NCBI GenBank assembly: GCA_022575985.1 | Contig: JAKSXM010000132.1 | Span: 7,936,001-8,000,000 of the forward strand | From: Anagrus nilaparvatae | Taxonomy: Eukaryota; Arthropoda; Insecta; Hymenoptera; Mymaridae | Direction: 5' to 3' | Length of the DNA stretch: 64,000 nt | In this document: positions 1-11,510 of the stretch, one piece after another | Layout: each line of letters opens with the position of its first letter | How positions within the stretch are numbered: position 1 is the stretch's first letter | Notes under the pieces: model-generated | The model's input: the letters and a program-made list of their open reading frames with translations, nothing else | The model's database searches: none | Told to the model about the DNA's origin: nothing | Translations under genes and position numbers: made by a program

Positions 1-3000
1 TTATATTGTATATTTTTTTTAAATTACTAATTCAATAATTTTCATGAATCTTTAGTAGCATTTATTTTAAAAAGTGACTTATGCATGAATGAGGACCTAA
101 ATTTATTAAACGATCTAGAAAATTGAAACTAATCATGAAAATTTTAACTCATGATTATACTTCAAAATTCTACTAAACCTATTACGTAGGATCTTGTAAA
201 GATAATTTAAGTCACATGAGACTTCATATACACTTCATGTCAGTTATAACTAGCAGTGCTATTACACGGTGAGGAGCAATTCACTTAAAATTTCAAGCAA
301 AAATTTTAAAATTTGCTTTAAAATTCTAAGACCTTTTCTACATTATAGCATATAACTATCTTTTATTTTAATCATATCTGCTAGACATTTTTTAGAGTAG
401 CCGGCGTAATTATATGTTTGTATGTTATAATTACGCCAGCTACACCAAGAAATGTCTTTCAGACATGATTGTAATAAAAGATGGTTATGTGCTGGTGTCG
501 AAACGGCCTAGCAGATGCTTCAAACCTCTTTAATTTCAAATAATTAATATAACTAAAAATTAAAATATTTAAAACAAACCGCAAAACTTTCCCTCGATTA
601 ACCCTTTGATATTTCAAGTTCAACAATCTAACAGAATAAATAAACTCAATTTTTTAAATTATGGGTGGTTACTTTCATTTCTTTATTTGATCAGTATTTG
701 ATACATTGATACAAATTTATTAAAAATTTATCAAACTTCTTAGTAAATTTTTTAACGACGCATAGTTTTGAGAATTTGTGTAATCTCGTGTGGCACATTT
801 TGAAATTGAGATATTTTAACCATATATTTATTTGTAAAAATTTTTTAATTAAAAAGTAAATTTTTTTCAGTATTTCGTACAAGAAAAAAAAAATAAAAAA
901 AAAATAAATAATAAAAAATTATAAATTTTCTATTATTCTTAATTTTTTTTGTAAACAATTGGCTGTAACTTATTACTCAAAGGGTTCAGCGAAAATTTTT
1001 TTACGATACCATCCCTAAAATAAGATGCTATTCAATATGAGCCAAGCAGAATTTTGATCCAAAGTGCCCAAACCTAGAATTTCAGGCATTTATAACCAAA
1101 AAATTTCAAAAATTTAACAAACCACATTTGTTTAAAAAAATAAACATTTTCAATTTTTGAAATATCTCAATTTCAAAATGTACTACATGACTACACTCAG
1201 TGTTGAATAGAGCATCTGTAACTTTTTGTCACTTATTAAATCTAAAGAAACTGAATACACTGTTAAAATTTTTAACGAAATTAATGATTTTTTGAATGGC
1301 CAATTTTTAATCAAATTTTGAAAAATGATTATTTTGAGATGACACTAAAAAGTAACTAAAATTTTAAAAAATATAGAATATTTTTTGAATTTATTGACCA
1401 AGTTCATCATTTTACAAATGAATTGTATATTGCCACTAAAATTCTTTTTTCTAAATAGATTTTTAATATTTTATTGTTAGAAAGTGTATTTCATTAATTT
1501 GAAATTGTAACATAAGAAAACTGTTTCACTTTATTTCACATAAAAAAAAACCTTTGTTAACTAACTAAACTTTGCACTATCTTAAACTATTGCTGACGAA
1601 AAATTGTACTCGCAATTTTTTACAAACCTTTAATAATACATTTACAAACATACTAATAAACTTAAATCCACGATGAAAACAACAAAAAAATCTTCATAAA
1701 AACGCTCAAATCTTAAATAAATTAAAATAAAAAAAAATTGCTACTTTACAAGATAATAATTATTGATAAAAATAAAAACTTTAATGAAACATCCAGTTAT
1801 AGAAAATTTATATGAATGAATAAATATAACTAATTTATTTGATGTTTAAAAAAGTAAAAAAATACTGTTTACCCTTCTCTTGTGTATAGTAAAATGAGAT
1901 AGATGTTAAATAAAATTTATCAATCTCGATTGAATAATAGCTATAATAATTTAATATATAAAACAAAACACCCGCAATCTTTCTCTCTCTTTTTTATTTT
2001 TACTCATCTTTAATTCATTTTCATTTTATGACCCTGGTGACAAACCTTATGTGTATATTGGTCATTTTATTAAAAATAAACTAATTTTCAGTTATTTACG
2101 AGTCAGACAGACTTAATGAAGTAATTGTGTCTAATGATTTGAGTAATTTTCTTTCATTAAATATTTTTTGACCATATCCAGACAAGAAAAGTGTAAAATC
2201 CGTTACGCATATCCGTAATACTTTACCTGCTGTACTAGGAAGTGTGTGATAATATGATTTCTATATCATCCGTGCCTATTGCGAGTATCATCAGAAGTTT
2301 GCAATAGTAATTGCTTTGAAGTAACTTCTACCAATTGAAGGGACTTGGGACATATTTATTCTTTGAAATGGATCCATATCGAAAGGGTGGATCTTTGGTA
2401 GTCTACTATGATTAAAATTTTTAGATTCTATATTGTTTGACAATAATTCAGATTTTAACCTTATCAATTTTAAACATTTTCTCCTGTAGCCTTTAGCATT
2501 TTCCGTAAAACAATGAACTTTTTCATATCTACAACGTCATCTGTCTTAGCGTTTTCAATTCAGAGCTTACAAAATATTGCTTTAATTTTTCGGTATTTTG
2601 TCTATTTTCTCTAGACTTGTAATACGTGTTTTGACTGTTAATTAAACTGTTACTTGGACCTAGATCCATAGTCAGATGCTCGTATCTTAGGCAACATCGT
2701 GGTAACTAATGGGTTAAGCCAAAATCATTCCTACCGCATAAGCAAAATATCAAGAACCTCAGCTAATTCATCATTTTCCACAGTAACCACTCTTTTTTTC
2801 TATTTTTAGAACTTTGTAAAGCACCTTTTCCACGTGTTATACCTTCACTAGTGAATTAAGATTTCTGATTTCTAAACTTTTGGACACAGATGCCGTAGTT
2901 TCCTTGATTATTTCCTAAGGTTTAAAAAATAGCAACATTTTTATCTTCCTTCTCGAGCCCTTCTTAATTGGCTGAACAACACATCGGCTCTTTTGGTCTT

Positions 3001-3452
3001 TTCGGTGGAGTTAGCACATGTTTATGCATTCTTAAATCCTATGATAACTTTCGCCTCTTCAAGGTATCCGATTTACATCTAAGAATCTAAAATTTTGTTT
3101 CTTGCGTCCCTTCTGGAAATTCAATGGCAATTAACTTTGTCCCCACCCATCATTTATCTTTCGATAAAATTTTCTTAAATTTTGACTTTAATTTTGGTTC
3201 TTAACCACATAGTAAATATAAGTATAATATGTGACAGACCATTTAAACTAAAATTACCCATATACGCTGTAATTTTTATTTAAATAACAGCACTCAACCT
3301 TGAGTATAGCTTACGGAAGTCTATGGATAAAATTAATATAGTTAGTACTAGGAAATTTTGTTTTATCATAATATTAATTATATTACTTATTTGATTAAAT
3401 TTAAATTTAATATAATAAATTACTATATAAATTTGATTTAACTTTTTTTCAG
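1..3452. other. AT-rich non-coding stretch, probably PLOD intron/upstream
   Basis: No open frame here looks like a protein. The stretch ends at a splice acceptor (AG at 3451-3452) of the PLOD gene, so at least its right part should be intron. A weak inverted repeat pairs about 797-819 with 1158-1182, and a strong hairpin lies at 347-493 (listed separately). I see nothing else I can name. Confidence 0.6.
347..493. repeat. 147-bp near-perfect hairpin (MITE or small-RNA precursor)
   Basis: The left arm (347 to about 415) and right arm (about 428-493) are reverse complements with few mismatches and enclose a loop of about 12 nt. The inner stem reads GTAGCCGGCGTAATTATA against ATAATTACGCCAGCTAC. 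No clear target duplication was seen. It could be a miniature inverted-repeat element or a long-hairpin RNA precursor. Confidence 0.6.
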
Positions 3453-5549
3453 AGGGTTATGGAATGTGCCTTTTGTTACTTCTTGTTATTTAATAAATTC
3501 AACCATTTTACGTAATCCTGATACAAAACCAACTTATGATATTGCCGGATTAGATCCAGACATGGCATTTGCTTATTCAAATAGAGAAAAAGATAATTTT
3601 ATGTACGTTAGTAATAGATTGGATTTTGGTCATTTAGTTAATCCAGATTCGTACAATATTTCTCAAACTAATCCAGAAATGTATCAATTATTTGATAATA
3701 AAATTGACTGGGAAAATCGATATCTTCATGAAAATTATTCGAAAATTTTTGAACCTGAATACAAACTCTTACAGGTATGACGTGATAATTTTACTTAAAT
3801 TATATTTTTCAGTAATTGTTAAATTAAATTAATTTTTGTGTATTTAAATTTCAGCCATGTCCAGATGTTTATTGGTTCCCAATAGTCACTGAAAGATTCA
3901 ATAAAGAATTTGTAGAAATTATGGAAACTTTTGGTCAATGGTCTGATGGTTCTAATTACGTAAGTTATTAATTTTTTTTACATTTTTAATTAACTTTTAG
4001 TAAAAATTCAATTTACTAAAACACTTGTAAAAATTAAAAAGATTTTTTATTTTAAAAAATGGGAATTATCATTTTGAAATAAAAATCTTTGTTATTACAA
4101 ATATTTATTATTCAGGATCCTAGATTATCCGATGGCTACGAAAATGTGCCAACTCGTGATATTCACATGAGACAAGTTGGTTTAGACCAACATTGGTTAC
4201 TATTTTTAAAGGATTATGTTAGACCACTTCAAGAATTAGTCTTCATTGGATATTTTCATGATGTAAGCTAATATTTACAAAATATTAATTTTGTTTTTTT
4301 TTTTACTTTTTCATATAGGATTCAAGATTAGCAACTGGTTATGAAGCTGTACCTACTCGCGATATTCATATGAATCAAGTTAACTTTGATGATAATTGGT
4401 TAGAGTTTCTTAAATTATATGTTAATCCATTGCAGAGACTTGTATTTACTGGATATTATGATTATGTAAGAGTTAAATGATTCAAAGTAGTTCAAAATTA
4501 AATTTATTTCTTCATAAATATAGTTTTTATTTTTGGTTACTAATTGGTTTCAAATGTAAATACATAAACAGGTGTAACACCAAAAGAGATATCCATTTAA
4601 CCTTGTTAGATTCTGCACAGTTTAGGATTAAAGGTTTCTTAAAGTATTGTAGATATTAATTTTATTTGGGCAAGGTTGTACTACTTAAATTAGGGTGATC
4701 ACACCAATTAGTGATCACCAACCATTTAATAATCGATACATGTTTTTCTTTATGAAGAAGGATGATCACTAATTGGAGTTTATAGCCTACTTTTTATAAT
4801 TGATAGTCAAGAAGCCTTTATAATTTATTTTGTATTTGCTTTTTTATGGCTTTTATTATGCTAAATCAGGCAAATTTCAATAGTTTAATTATTTGTCTTT
4901 ACTTAAAATAAAAGCTATTAAAAAAAGTGAATGGGAAATACATTACTAACTTATTGACTTTATTTTCATTTGATTTTATATATTACAATTTTTTTTTATT
5001 TATTTATTTTTAATCAATTTTGTACTGCGTTCATTGAAAGAAATAAATTTAAAATTTGGTACTGATTTCATACATTATTTATATTCGCAGGCAGGCAAAA
5101 GATGTTTAATGGGTCATTCAAGTTTCATAACTTTTACAAATTTGTTGAATAAAAATAAATTAATAAAAAAATTTTAATTTAAAATCAAATGAAATAAAAT
5201 AAAAATATTAATTATTCTATAATACTAAAACCAATTATTTTAACATAAAAATTATTTTGTTTAGCCACCACGTTCTCTGATGAATTTCATCGTTAGATAC
5301 CGTCCAGATGAGCAGCCATCATTAAAACCACACCACGATAGTTCAACATACACAATAAATATTGCATTAAATAAAGTTGGAGTTGATTACGAAGGTGGAG
5401 GCTGCAGATTTATCAGATACAATTGTTCAGTAACTGATACTAAACCAGGTTGGTTATTAATGCATCCTGGTAGATTAACACATTATCACGAAGGATTAAA
5501 AGTAACAAAAGGAACAAGATATATCATGATTTCATTTGTTGATCCATAA
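3453..5549 (+). CDS. Plod: Procollagen-lysine 2-oxoglutarate 5-dioxygenase, C-terminal exons (5' part outside or undetected)
   Basis: Lysyl hydroxylase acts in the endoplasmic reticulum, hydroxylating collagen lysines with Fe(II), 2-oxoglutarate and ascorbate. Visible exons are 3453-3774, 3855-3959, then either 4116-4262 or 4319-4465, then 5265-5549 with the stop. All have GT/AG borders; the junctions after the first exon are phase 0. Family motifs occur in order: [47 protein letters not shown] and [10 protein letters not shown]. The last exon carries the dioxygenase core: [20 protein letters not shown] gives the HxD iron ligands, then [12 protein letters not shown] and an Arg in [13 protein letters not shown] for 2-oxoglutarate. 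The protein ends at ...SFVDP as in animal PLODs. The first visible exon starts in split phase, so upstream exons must exist; none was recognised in 1-3452. Identity is secure. Confidence 0.95.
4116..4262 (+). other. Plod: PLOD alternative exon A
   Basis: This 147-nt exon (49 codons, phase 0 at both ends) encodes [20 protein letters not shown] and continues to VFIGYFHD. It is preceded by TTATTCAG and followed by GTAAGC. It lines up residue for residue with exon B 56 nt downstream. Vertebrate PLODs have one such block, so normal mRNA should use A or B, not both. Confidence 0.9.
4319..4465 (+). other. Plod: PLOD alternative exon B
   Basis: Same length (147 nt) and phase as exon A. It encodes [20 protein letters not shown] and continues to VFTGYYDY. 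The acceptor is TCATATAG and the donor GTAAGA. The intervening intron is only 56 nt (4263-4318), which may hinder splicing of A directly to B. The exon keeps an open frame, so it is not an obvious relic. Confidence 0.9.
4466..5264 (+). other. PLOD last intron, 799 bp
   Basis: AT-rich intron between exon B and the final exon. I looked for a third copy of the duplicated exon and saw none. Confidence 0.7.
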
Positions 5550-7339
5550 ATTCCATAATTTTATTTCTGCAGATTTTTTTTACTTATTTTTTCACTGCCA
5601 ATAAAAAACAAAGAGAATTATAAATTTATATAATTGTGTATTTTAATATTTTAAATATGAAACTAAAAAGACTTAAATAATAACGATAATAAATAAAATT
5701 GAAATCTCATATCATGAATATTGTAAATATAAATGTAAATATTTATATAAAACAACTTAATATTAATTGTAAGAAATTTTTGTTTAAAAAAAAAAATTGT
5801 CAAAATTTTTAAAGAAAAAATTTTTTAAATTGTGAATCAAAATTTATTAGACAAAGTAGTAGAATTATAGATTATTTCTTATGTCATATGATATTAAAAA
5901 ATTAGTTTAATTGATGAAAAGAAATCTGAATTATTTTGGTTGTAGCTTTTTAAAAATGATTCAATTTTAAATGCTTATTCTGCTTAAACCTATAATTTAG
6001 GTTTCATAGAATTAAAAATCAAATTAATAAAGCAAGCATTTTTGAAATTTGCTCATTTTACTTTGAAACTTGAATCAACATAAATTCAGATTTCTACTTA
6101 GGCATCTATGTAATATCAATTAGTAAAAAAAATATAAATATTGTTAATTTGTCATCGTTGCGAATTTTCTGTGATGTACATGCATTGCTTTATTCATATA
6201 TATTACAACAAACGATAGTAATATCGGTGCTAATAAAATATAGCTCAAAATATAATTTAATTAATACTTTTATTGTTTTCAAATATAAGCATTATAAAAA
6301 CATTTTGACCTTAAAAAAAATATTTTTTAAACTGTATGTAATTTAATGTTCGATTTTTCATTTAATATCATGTGAATTACATGAAATATAAATTACAATT
6401 TTATTAATATTTAATGTTATTATGTGTTTGATATTTTTATGTAATAAAAAATTATTTAAAAAATTACAAATTTTTGTGTTTACTTATTTAACTTCATACT
6501 AATTTTTTAGGTTTATTTCAGTTATTGGTTGATAAGTCGAAAATTTTGACGGAAGTTCTTAATATTGATGGCCTACAGATTTAGAAATTATCTTGTCTGT
6601 TTTGCCAAAAACTATCGCGAATTGACTAAAAGAGTGATTCATGGATAAATATCAAGGTCTCAAAAAGTAAAAAATTTGTTTTTTTTTTCGATAAAAAAAA
6701 TAAAAAATAGATGATTCCCCGAATTTGAAGGTTTTCTATAAATTTTTAAATGTATTTATTCTGTTATAAAGTTTTTTGGTAAAACTGCTCTAATCAGGCT
6801 CTACTCAGCCTCTACTCAGGCACCATTTTTGAAAGTACCATAAAAAAGCTCAAGAAAATGTTTTTAAAAAAAAATTTACCTCAAAATTTTCCAAAATTGC
6901 ATATATATTTTAATAAAATTTAAATTTAAATTTTAAATTAAATTAAATTTTTTATAAACATTCATTTAATGGAACATATTTTTTCTTAATTAACTTATAG
7001 TTAATATGTCATGTTTTTTTTTAGCATAACAAATAACAGGTCATAAGAGGGAAAAGAGGGCTTTAAATGGATTGTCATTAAATAAATTATTAGTATATAA
7101 TTCTGAATAATTTTCTTATTTTAAATAATGATTTTTAAAAATACGACCTTTTAGTAAATTCTAATAGACGTGCCGATAATTCAGAAATCGAAAAAAAATA
7201 CCAACAAAATGGCGTATCACTATCCTAATACCTTAAAGATTTTTTTTTATAAAAGTTCAGTTTAAAGCTGCAGCTGCTAAAAATGAAAATAAGACGATTC
7301 AGGAAAAGGTAGTTAGTGATAAAGACGGATCAACTTCTG
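5550..7339. other. PLOD 3' UTR and intergenic DNA
   Basis: Several AATAAA-type signals follow the PLOD stop, for example near 5690. No coding sequence is recognised. About 6956-7165 is a dispersed repeat that recurs near 41277-41485. Confidence 0.5.
6956..7165. repeat. Dispersed repeat, copy 1
   Basis: About 210 bp beginning near ATTTAATGGAACATATTTTT and ending near ACGACCTTTTAGTAAATT recur at about 41277-41485 with small indels. The family is unknown. This copy lies about 200 bp before the promoter array. Confidence 0.6.
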
Positions 7340-10300
7340 CATCATTTTGCTAAAGCTATATAAATACTGTTGGTTGTAGTTGATATTCATTCTTACAAAA
7401 ACTTTCGTTGAGTAAACAAGCAGGTATTATATTTATTTTATTATCACTAGATGATGACTTTTTTCATCACCAGATGTTGACTTTTTCATCATTTCGCTAA
7501 AGCTATATAAATACTGTTGGTTGTAGTTTATAGTCATTCTTACAAAAACTTTCGTTGGGTAAACAAGCAGGTATTATATTTATTTTATTATCACTAGATG
7601 GTGACTTTTTTCATCACAGGATGATGACTTTTTTCATCACAGGATGATGACTTTTTTCATCACGGGATGAGACTTTTTTCATTACGGGATGATGAATTTT
7701 TTCATTACGGGATGATGACTTTTTCATCTTTTTGCTAAGGCTATATAAATACTGTCGGTTGTAGTTTATATTCATTCTTACAAGAAAGACAAACAAGCAG
7801 GTATTACATTTATTTTATTATCACCAGATAATGATTTTTTCATCAAGGGATGATGTCTTTTTCAGCATTTCGCTAAAGCTATACTAATACTGTTGGTTGT
7901 AGTTGATACTCATTGTTACAAAAACCTTCGTTGAGTAAACAAGCAGGTATTATATTTATTTTATTATCACTAGATGATGACTTTTTTCATCACAGGATGA
8001 TGACTTTTTTCATCACGGGATGACACTTTTTTCATCACGGGATGAGACTTTTTTCATTACGGGATGATGATTTTTTTCATTACGGGATGAGACTTTTTTC
8101 ATTACGGGATGATGACTTTTTTCATTACGGGATGATGACTTTTTCATCTTTTTGCTAAGGCTATATAAATACTGTTGGTTGTAGTTTATATTCATTCTTA
8201 CAAGAAAGACAAACAAGCAGGTATTGCATTTATTTTATTATCACCAGATAATGATTTTTTCATCAAGGGATGATGTCTTTTTCAGCATTTCGCTAAAGCT
8301 ATACAAATACTGTTGGTTGTAGTTGATATTCATTGTTACAAAAACCTTCGTTGAGTAAACAAGCAGGTATATATATTATATTTATTTTATTATCACTAGA
8401 TGATGACTTTTTTCATCACAGTATGATGACTTTTTTCATCACGGGATGAGACTTTTTTCATTACGGGATGATGACTTATCATCATTTCGCTAAGGCTATA
8501 TAATCACTGTCGGTTGTAGTTTATTTTCATTCTTACAAGAAAGACAAACAAGCAGGTATTACATTTATTTTATTATCACCAGATAATGATTTTTTCCTCA
8601 AGGGATGATGTCTTTTTCAGCATTTCGCTAAAGCTATACAAATACTGTTGGTTGTAGTTGATATTAATTGTTACAAAAACCTTCGTTGGGTAAACAAGCA
8701 GGTATTATATTTATTTTATTATCACTAGATGGTGACTTTTTTCATCACAGGATGATGACTTTTTTCATCACAGGATGATGACTTTTTTCATCACGGGATG
8801 AGACTTTTTTCATTACGGGATGATGAATTTTTTCATTACGGGATGATGACTTTTTCATCTTTTTGCTAAGGCTATATAAATACTGCTGGTTGTAGTTTAT
8901 ATTCATTCTTACAAGAAAGACAAACAAGCAGGTATTACATTTATTTTATTATCACCAGATAATGATTTTTTCATCAAGGGATGATGTCTTTTTCAGCATT
9001 TCACTAAAGCTATACTAATACTGTTGGTTGTAGTTGATACTCATTGTTACGAAAACCTTCGTTGAGTAAACAAGCAGGTATTATATTTATTTTATTATCA
9101 CTAGATGATGACTTTTTTCATCACAGGATGATGACTTTTTTCATCACGGGATGTCACTTTTTTCATCACGGGATGAGACTTTTTTCATTACGGGATGATG
9201 ATTTTTTTCATTACGGGATGAGACTTTTTTCATTACGGGATGATGACTTTTTTCATTACGGGATGATGACTTTTTCATCTTTTTGCTAAGGCTATATAAA
9301 TACTGTTGGTTGTAGTTTATATTCATTCTTACAAGAAAGACAAACAAGCAGGTATTATATTTATTTTATTATCACTAGATGATGACTTTTTTCATCACGG
9401 GATGAGACTTTTTTCATTACGGGATGATGAATTTTTTCATTACGGGATGATGAATTTTTTTATTACGGGATGATGACTTTTTACATTACGGGATGATGAC
9501 TTTTTCATCTTTTCGCTAAGGCTATATAAATGCTGATGGTTGTAGTTGATATTCATTTTTACAAAAACCTTCGTTGAGTAAACAAGCAGGTATTATATTT
9601 ATTTTATTATCACTAGATGATGACTTTTTTCATCACGGGATGACACTTTTTTCATCACGGGATGAGACTTTTTTCATTACGGGATGATGAATTTTTTCAT
9701 TACGGGATGATGACTTTTTTCATTACGGGATGATGAATTTTTTCATTACGGGATGATGACTTTTTACATTACGGGCTGATGACTTTTTCATCTTTTCGCT
9801 AAGGCTATATACATGCTGTTGGTTGTAGTTGATATTCATTTTTACAAAAACCTTCGTTGAGTAAACAAGCAGGTATTATATTTATTTTATTATCACTAGA
9901 TGATGACTTTTTTCATCACGGGATGAGACTTTTTTCATTACGGGATGATGAATTTTTTCATTACGGGATGATGACTTTTTTCATTACGGGATGATGACTT
10001 TTTCATCTTTTCGCTAAGGCTATATACATGCTGTTGGTTGTAGTTGATATTCATTTTTACAAAAACCTTCGTTGAGTAAACAAGCAGGTATTATATTTAT
10101 TTTATTATCACTAGATGATGACTTTTTTCATCACGGGATGAGACTTTTTTCATTACGGGATGATGAATTTTTTCATTACGGGATGATGAATTTTTTCATT
10201 ACGGGATGATGACTTTTTCATATTTTCGCTAAGACTATATAATTACTGTTGGTTGTAGTTTATACTCATTCTTACAAGAATTTTGGTTGGGTAAACTTTT

Positions 10301-11510
10301 TCATCACTAGATGATGACTTTTTTCATCACGTAACGATGACTTTTTTCATCACGGGATGATGACTTTGATGTTGACTTTTTCATCATTTCGCTAAAGCTA
10401 TATAATTACTGTTGGTTGTAGTTTATATTCATTCTTACAAAAACTTTCGCTGGGTTAACAAGCAGGTATTATATTTATTTTATTATCACTAGATGATGAC
10501 TTTTTTCATCACGGGATGATGACTTTGATGTTGACTTTTTTCATGATGGCTTTTTCATTACGGGATGATGACTTTTTCATCATTTCGCAAAAGCTATATA
10601 ATTTCTGTCGGTTGTAGTTTATATTCATTCTTACAAGAACTTTCGTTGTGTAAACAAGCAGGTATTACAATTATTTTGTATATCATCTTATATTATAATA
10701 TTTCTTCTTCAAAACTTTTTGATCTTTGGATGATGAATTTTCGATTATATAATTACTGTCGGTTGTAGTTTATTTTCATTCTTACAAGAAAGACAAAGCA
10801 GGTATTATATTTATTTTATTATCATCAGATAATGATTTTTTCATCAAGGGATGATGACTTTTTCTTCATTTTGCTGAAGCTATATAATTACTGTCGGTTG
10901 TAGTTTATATTCATGTAATTATGACTTTCTTATAGCGGGATTATATATTATGGATCAAGAAATGATGGCTTTTTCATTACGGGATGATGACTCTTTCATC
11001 ATTTGGCTAAAGCTATATAATTACTGTTGGTTGTAGTTTATATTCATTCTTACAAGAACTTTGGTTGGGTAAACTTTTTCATCACTAGATGATGACTTTT
11101 TTCATCACGAAATGATGACTTTTTTCATCACTGGATGATGACTTTGATGTTCACTTTTTTCATCACCAGATGTTGACTTTTTCATCATTTCGCTAAAGCT
11201 ATATAAACACTGTTGGTTGTAGTTTATAGTCATTCTTACAAAAACTTTCGTTGGGTAAACAAGCAGGTATTATATTTATTTTATTATCACTAGATGATGA
11301 CTTTTTTCATAAAGGGATGAGACTTTTTTCATTACGGGATGATGACTTTTTTCATTACGGGATGATGACTTTTTCATCTTTTCGCTAAGGCTATATAAAT
11401 ACTGTTGGTTGTAGTTTATATTCATTCTTACAAAAACTTTTGTTGGGTAAACAAGCAGGTATTGCATTTATTTTATTATCACTAGATAATGACTTTCATC
11501 ATTTGATGAT
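7340..11510 (+). repeat. 4.2-kb complex tandem array of promoter-like units
   Basis: The array alternates a conserved promoter/leader module with clusters of a short repeat of about 23 bp, consensus near TTTTTTCATTACGGGATGATGA. The core GATGACTTTTTTCATC is an imperfect palindrome and occurs dozens of times. Between about 7.35 and 9.35 kb, units with a 35-nt leader alternate with units whose leader is 27 nt, forming a dimeric higher-order repeat. From 9.5 kb on, nearly all units are the 35-nt type. Reading frames on either strand here merely follow the repeat period and are not counted as genes. Confidence 0.9.
7357..11461 (+). promoter_or_regulatory. 22 tandem TATA-initiator-leader-splice-donor modules
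   Basis: Each module reads TATATAAATACTG (or a TATAAT/TATACA variant), then GGTTGTAGTT and a TCATTC-like initiator. TATA-type boxes start at 7359, 7506, 7744, 7882, 8164, 8302, 8499, 8637, 8875, 9013, 9295, 9535, 9808, 10023, 10238, 10401, 10597, 10748, 10883, 11016, 11202 and 11394. The initiator A lies 30 nt downstream, matching a metazoan TATA at -30 with TCA(+1)KTY. In 19 modules the leader then runs 35 nt (27 nt in the short type, 24 nt at 10748) to AAGCAG|GTATT, a good 5' splice site. Modules at 10238, 10883 and 11016 lack the donor. A remnant lies at 11517-11550. The leader contains no ATG. The last complete module splices plausibly to the acceptor at 11569-11570 or 11578-11579, giving an intron of about 111-120 nt. 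Function is inferred from layout. Confidence 0.7.

Noticed and set aside
691..882. 63-aa Lys/Phe/Ile-rich frame
   Set aside because: Low-complexity translation of AT-rich DNA; same for frames at 6149, 14968, 24423, 25900 and 54659.
7614..11467. Repeated 60-67 aa frames in the 7-11.5 kb array (MFVFLVRMNINYN... on the minus strand, and a plus-strand frame)
   Set aside because: They follow the tandem repeat period, recur with each unit and run antisense to or across the promoter modules. No independent coding sign.
7340..11510. CRISPR-like appearance of the regularly spaced repeats
   Set aside because: Spacers are themselves repeated, units vary in length, the genome is eukaryotic and there are no cas genes. 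It is a promoter-bearing tandem array.
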